Source: Pyrinomonadaceae bacterium (GTDB lineage Bacteria; Acidobacteriota; Blastocatellia; Pyrinomonadales; Pyrinomonadaceae). From it: DNA of 6,471 nucleotides. The position numbers and the translations under genes are program-made. Below the pieces are notes generated by a model. It saw nothing but the letters and a program-made list of their open reading frames with translations, was not told where the DNA came from and made no database searches. Below are positions 4,389-6,471 of this stretch, piece by piece. Location of the stretch: assembly GCA_014379795.1 (NCBI GenBank), contig JACMLC010000404.1, forward strand, positions 1 through 6,471. Reading direction: 5' to 3'. Position 1 is the stretch's first letter. Every line of letters begins with the position of its first letter.

Positions 4389-6471
4389 CTATTTGTTAAT
4401 CAGCACAATGTCGCCGGTTTCAGTTCCGCGTTCGGCGACAATCATCTTGCCGTCGGGCGACCAGGCGAAACGAAAAATCGTCTCGGACGTAAAATTCGTT
4501 AACTGCTTTGGCGGGCTACCGTCCAGAGGTTGCAACCAGACGTTTGAGACGCCGTCGCGGTTATCGATAAAGCTCAAGGCGCGTCCGTCCGGCGTCCATC
4601 GAATTCCCGCTTCGACGAATGTCGTCGGAGGTCTATCGAACACTTTAACGGGTTCGCCGCCGTCGAAGGGGAGAACGGCGAGTTTGGAATACGTCTCCAC
4701 TTGCGCGCGATAGAAGCAAGCGATAAAGCGTCCGTCTGGCGAGACGCGCGGGACTGCTGCTATTTTATCCGACAGTTGAATCGGCGCTCCGCCGCCGTCA
4801 ATCGAAATCTTCCACAACGTCGGTGAGTCTTTAATAACTGACATATACACGACCCAGCGTCCGTCAGGCGAGATATCAGGGCGCAGGTCGAAACCGCCGT
4901 TGGTTAATTGCGCGCGCTCGCCGTTATCGAGATTCATTTTCCACAAGTTCTGTGTGGCGTCGGCGGCTTTTGAGACATAAACCACGGTGCGCCCGTCGTC
5001 CGAAACCGTCGGCTCGAAGTTCGCGCCGGCAGTGGTTGTTATTTGTTTCTGGTCGCTCCCGTCCGTGTTCATCAACCAGACATCTTCTTTTCCGCTTGCC
5101 GTCGAACCGTAAATTATTTTGCCGTCCCGCAACCATTCGACGCCCAACGTCCAGCCCAAATCTTTGCTGTTACCGGAAAGAATCTGGACGGCTTCGCTTG
5201 CTCTATCGCCCGGCGCAATCCAAAGATTCGCGATGCGGCGATGGAGAATCGTCACGAGCGACTTCATATCGGCGGTAACGCCGGCGCTCGAATAATTATT
5301 CAAATCTTTGGTGATCGCGTGCGCTTCGCCGGCGGGGTAATCTATCTGCCACAATTGATGAGCGAGCAGCGACGCATTATCGCGTGCGGCGACGATTAAA
5401 CCTGTTCCATCCGCCAACCACTCGATCGCTTGAATTGCGTCCCACTGACGAGTTTTGAAGATTGTTTGCTTGCCGTCCGCCACCTGCACTTCGACCAGAG
5501 AAGCTGTCGTGCTCGCAGATTTTGAGGTTTGGATTCTCGCCGTAAAGATAATGATCTTACCGTCAGGCGACCAGGCAGGTGCGGCGTCGGTCATCCAGTG
5601 AACGCCCGGATGGACGGCAAGATGTCGTTGCTCTGCGTCGTCAAGGTTGGCGATTATCAAACTCGCTTCCTTGCGGCTTAAATCATTTAGCACAAACGCG
5701 AAGCGCCTCTTGTCCGGCGCGAAACTGATTTGGCTGTCAATGTCCGCCAGAATCTTGCGCGCCGCCCCGCCCAGCACCGGAACCTGATACAAACCACTCG
5801 CAGCCGAATCTTTACCGTATCTGACATAGAAAATCGAGTTGCTATCAGGAGAGAAAGTAATCCCTACAAAATGGTCGCCGCCTGGCGGAACGATTTCGAT
5901 TCCGCCCGCGATTTCCACCTGCCTTAACCACAAACTTTCCTGTCCGCGCTCGCTTTGTATGTAAGCAACATATTTGCCGTCAGGGGAAACAGCGGCACGC
6001 AAAACTTGCCCGGTGTTAGTTAGCTGCGTCGTGCGCGTGAGCGGCGACGGCGACGCGAAATCTGATGCGGCTTCGTTTCTTTGCGTGAAGAGAAAAAGCC
6101 CTGCCGCAACTGCAACGGCAAGCAGAAGCATCATCAGTGCTAGCAATCTGGTTTGAAAATTAAGACGCGTGGGCTGTTTTGCCAGATGTAAATCGCTTTC
6201 TGCATTTTTAGTTTCTGCATCACTAATTTCCGCGTCGCTAATTTTCTCGCTGACGATGATGTTGTGTGCGGCTCTATGTTGTCCGATTTCCGGCTTGGCA
6301 TTTGTCGCGCCGTTAATCGCTTTCACGTCGGCGATAAAACGGTAGCCGTGCTTGGGCACGGTTTCAATGAATTGATTTTCGGTGTGATTCTGTCCTAAAG
6401 CTTTCCGCAACGTAAAAACATTTTGCGCAATCGTGGATTCTTCAACAAAAGCATCAGCCCAAATCTCGTTC
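4389..6471 (-). CDS. Winged-helix transcriptional regulator with transmembrane helix and PD40/TolB-like propeller sensor (N-terminus outside window)
   Basis: The final 693 codons are visible; the frame is open through the right edge, from Asn at 6470, so the start lies outside. Visible residues 1-50 (NEIWADAFVEES, NVFTLRKALG, FIETVPKHGYRF) are the C-terminal half of an OmpR/CadC-type winged helix, including the recognition helix region and the wing. An acidic linker leads to a single transmembrane helix (about 109-128). Residues from about 145 to the end contain twelve PD40-type motifs, for example SPDGKYVAY, SPDGKIIIF, DDGRTVVYV, SPDGRWVVY, TPDGRALSF and SPDGKMIVA, as in TolB-like propellers. 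The likely design is a one-component, CadC/ToxR-like regulator: cytoplasmic DNA-binding domain and periplasmic sensor or protein-binding propeller. A TTG at 6410 is only an internal Leu codon of the winged helix, not a start. Targets are unknown; the downstream ABC cluster is a possible one. Confidence 0.9.
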   Translation of the reverse strand, partial: NEIWADAFVEESTIAQNVFTLRKALGQNHTENQFIETVPKHGYRFIADVKAINGATNAKPEIGQHRAAHNIIVSEKISDAEISDAETKNAESDLHLAKQPTRLNFQTRLLALMMLLLAVAVAAGLFLFTQRNEAASDFASPSPLTRTTQLTNTGQVLRAAVSPDGKYVAYIQSERGQESLWLRQVEIAGGIEIVPPGGDHFVGITFSPDSNSIFYVRYGKDSAASGLYQVPVLGGAARKILADIDSQISFAPDKRRFAFVLNDLSRKEASLIIANLDDAEQRHLAVHPGVHWMTDAAPAWSPDGKIIIFTARIQTSKSASTTASLVEVQVADGKQTIFKTRQWDAIQAIEWLADGTGLIVAARDNASLLAHQLWQIDYPAGEAHAITKDLNNYSSAGVTADMKSLVTILHRRIANLWIAPGDRASEAVQILSGNSKDLGWTLGVEWLRDGKIIYGSTASGKEDVWLMNTDGSDQKQITTTAGANFEPTVSDDGRTVVYVSKAADATQNLWKMNLDNGERAQLTNGGFDLRPDISPDGRWVVYMSVIKDSPTLWKISIDGGGAPIQLSDKIAAVPRVSPDGRFIACFYRAQVETYSKLAVLPFDGGEPVKVFDRPPTTFVEAGIRWTPDGRALSFIDNRDGVSNVWLQPLDGSPPKQLTNFTSETIFRFAWSPDGKMIVAERGTETGDIVLINK
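6201..6245 (-). repeat. Three tandem 15-bp units inside the regulator linker
   Basis: Positions 6201-6215, 6216-6230 and 6231-6245 are imperfect copies of one 15-bp unit and encode KISDA, EISDA and ETKNA in the linker between the DNA-binding domain and the membrane helix. The unit length is a multiple of three, so copy-number change would alter linker length without a frameshift. Confidence 0.6.

Noticed and set aside
4164..4502. Plus-strand open frame of 112 codons covering the repeat element and the antisense of the regulator's 3' end
   Set aside because: It starts with TTG without a ribosome site. Its internal LAxKVR repeats come from the nucleotide repeats, whose spacings happen to be multiples of three, and the second half is antisense to a clear coding region. 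A small protein is not excluded but is less likely than a non-coding repeat element.
4952..5399. Plus-strand open frames opposite the PD40 region
   Set aside because: Arg/Pro/Ser-rich translations are the usual antisense product of repeated SPDG codons; no ribosome sites or domains.

Overview
The window holds seven protein genes, all on the minus strand, so transcription runs from the right edge to the left. It reads like ordinary chromosome of a mid-GC Gram-negative-type bacterium. The most informative gene is a winged-helix regulator fused through a membrane helix to a long PD40/TolB-like propeller. Proteins of this design are especially abundant in Acidobacteriota (for example Blastocatellia), so that is my best guess for the source. 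It is an inference from architecture, not a database match.

From right to left: (1) the 3' 693 codons of the membrane-anchored winged-helix/PD40 regulator (4389-6471, N-terminus outside the window). (2) A 476-bp gap (3913-4388) that holds an unusual repeat-rich, strongly foldable element at about 4182-4327. (3) A tight three-gene cluster: an ABC-2 type permease (3061-3912), a membrane-anchored endonuclease/exonuclease/phosphatase (EEP) family enzyme starting 2 nt after the permease stop (2231-3058), and the ABC ATPase (1258-2187). Permease and ATPase should form an exporter. The EEP enzyme between them suggests that phosphodiester or phosphomonoester hydrolysis is linked to the transported substrate. 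(4) A HigBA-type toxin-antitoxin pair, toxin first (786-1118) and XRE antitoxin second (454-771), with a promoter whose spacer contains an inverted-repeat operator. (5) The 5' 113 codons of a secreted PQQ-type beta-propeller protein (1-339, C-terminus outside the window). It is preceded by a near-consensus -10 box and an 18-bp perfect palindrome.

The two promoters that can be read with some confidence (upstream of 339 and of 1118) both place the -10 box only 6 to 8 nt before the start codon, with no Shine-Dalgarno sequence. This suggests leaderless transcripts. By contrast, the antitoxin, which is internal to its operon, has a good Shine-Dalgarno. I see no tRNA, rRNA, CRISPR array, insertion sequence or convincing intrinsic terminator. 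The best candidates for something undescribed are the repeat element at 4182-4327, the permease-EEP-ATPase operon, and the TTGTG/CACAA motif cluster at 371-411.
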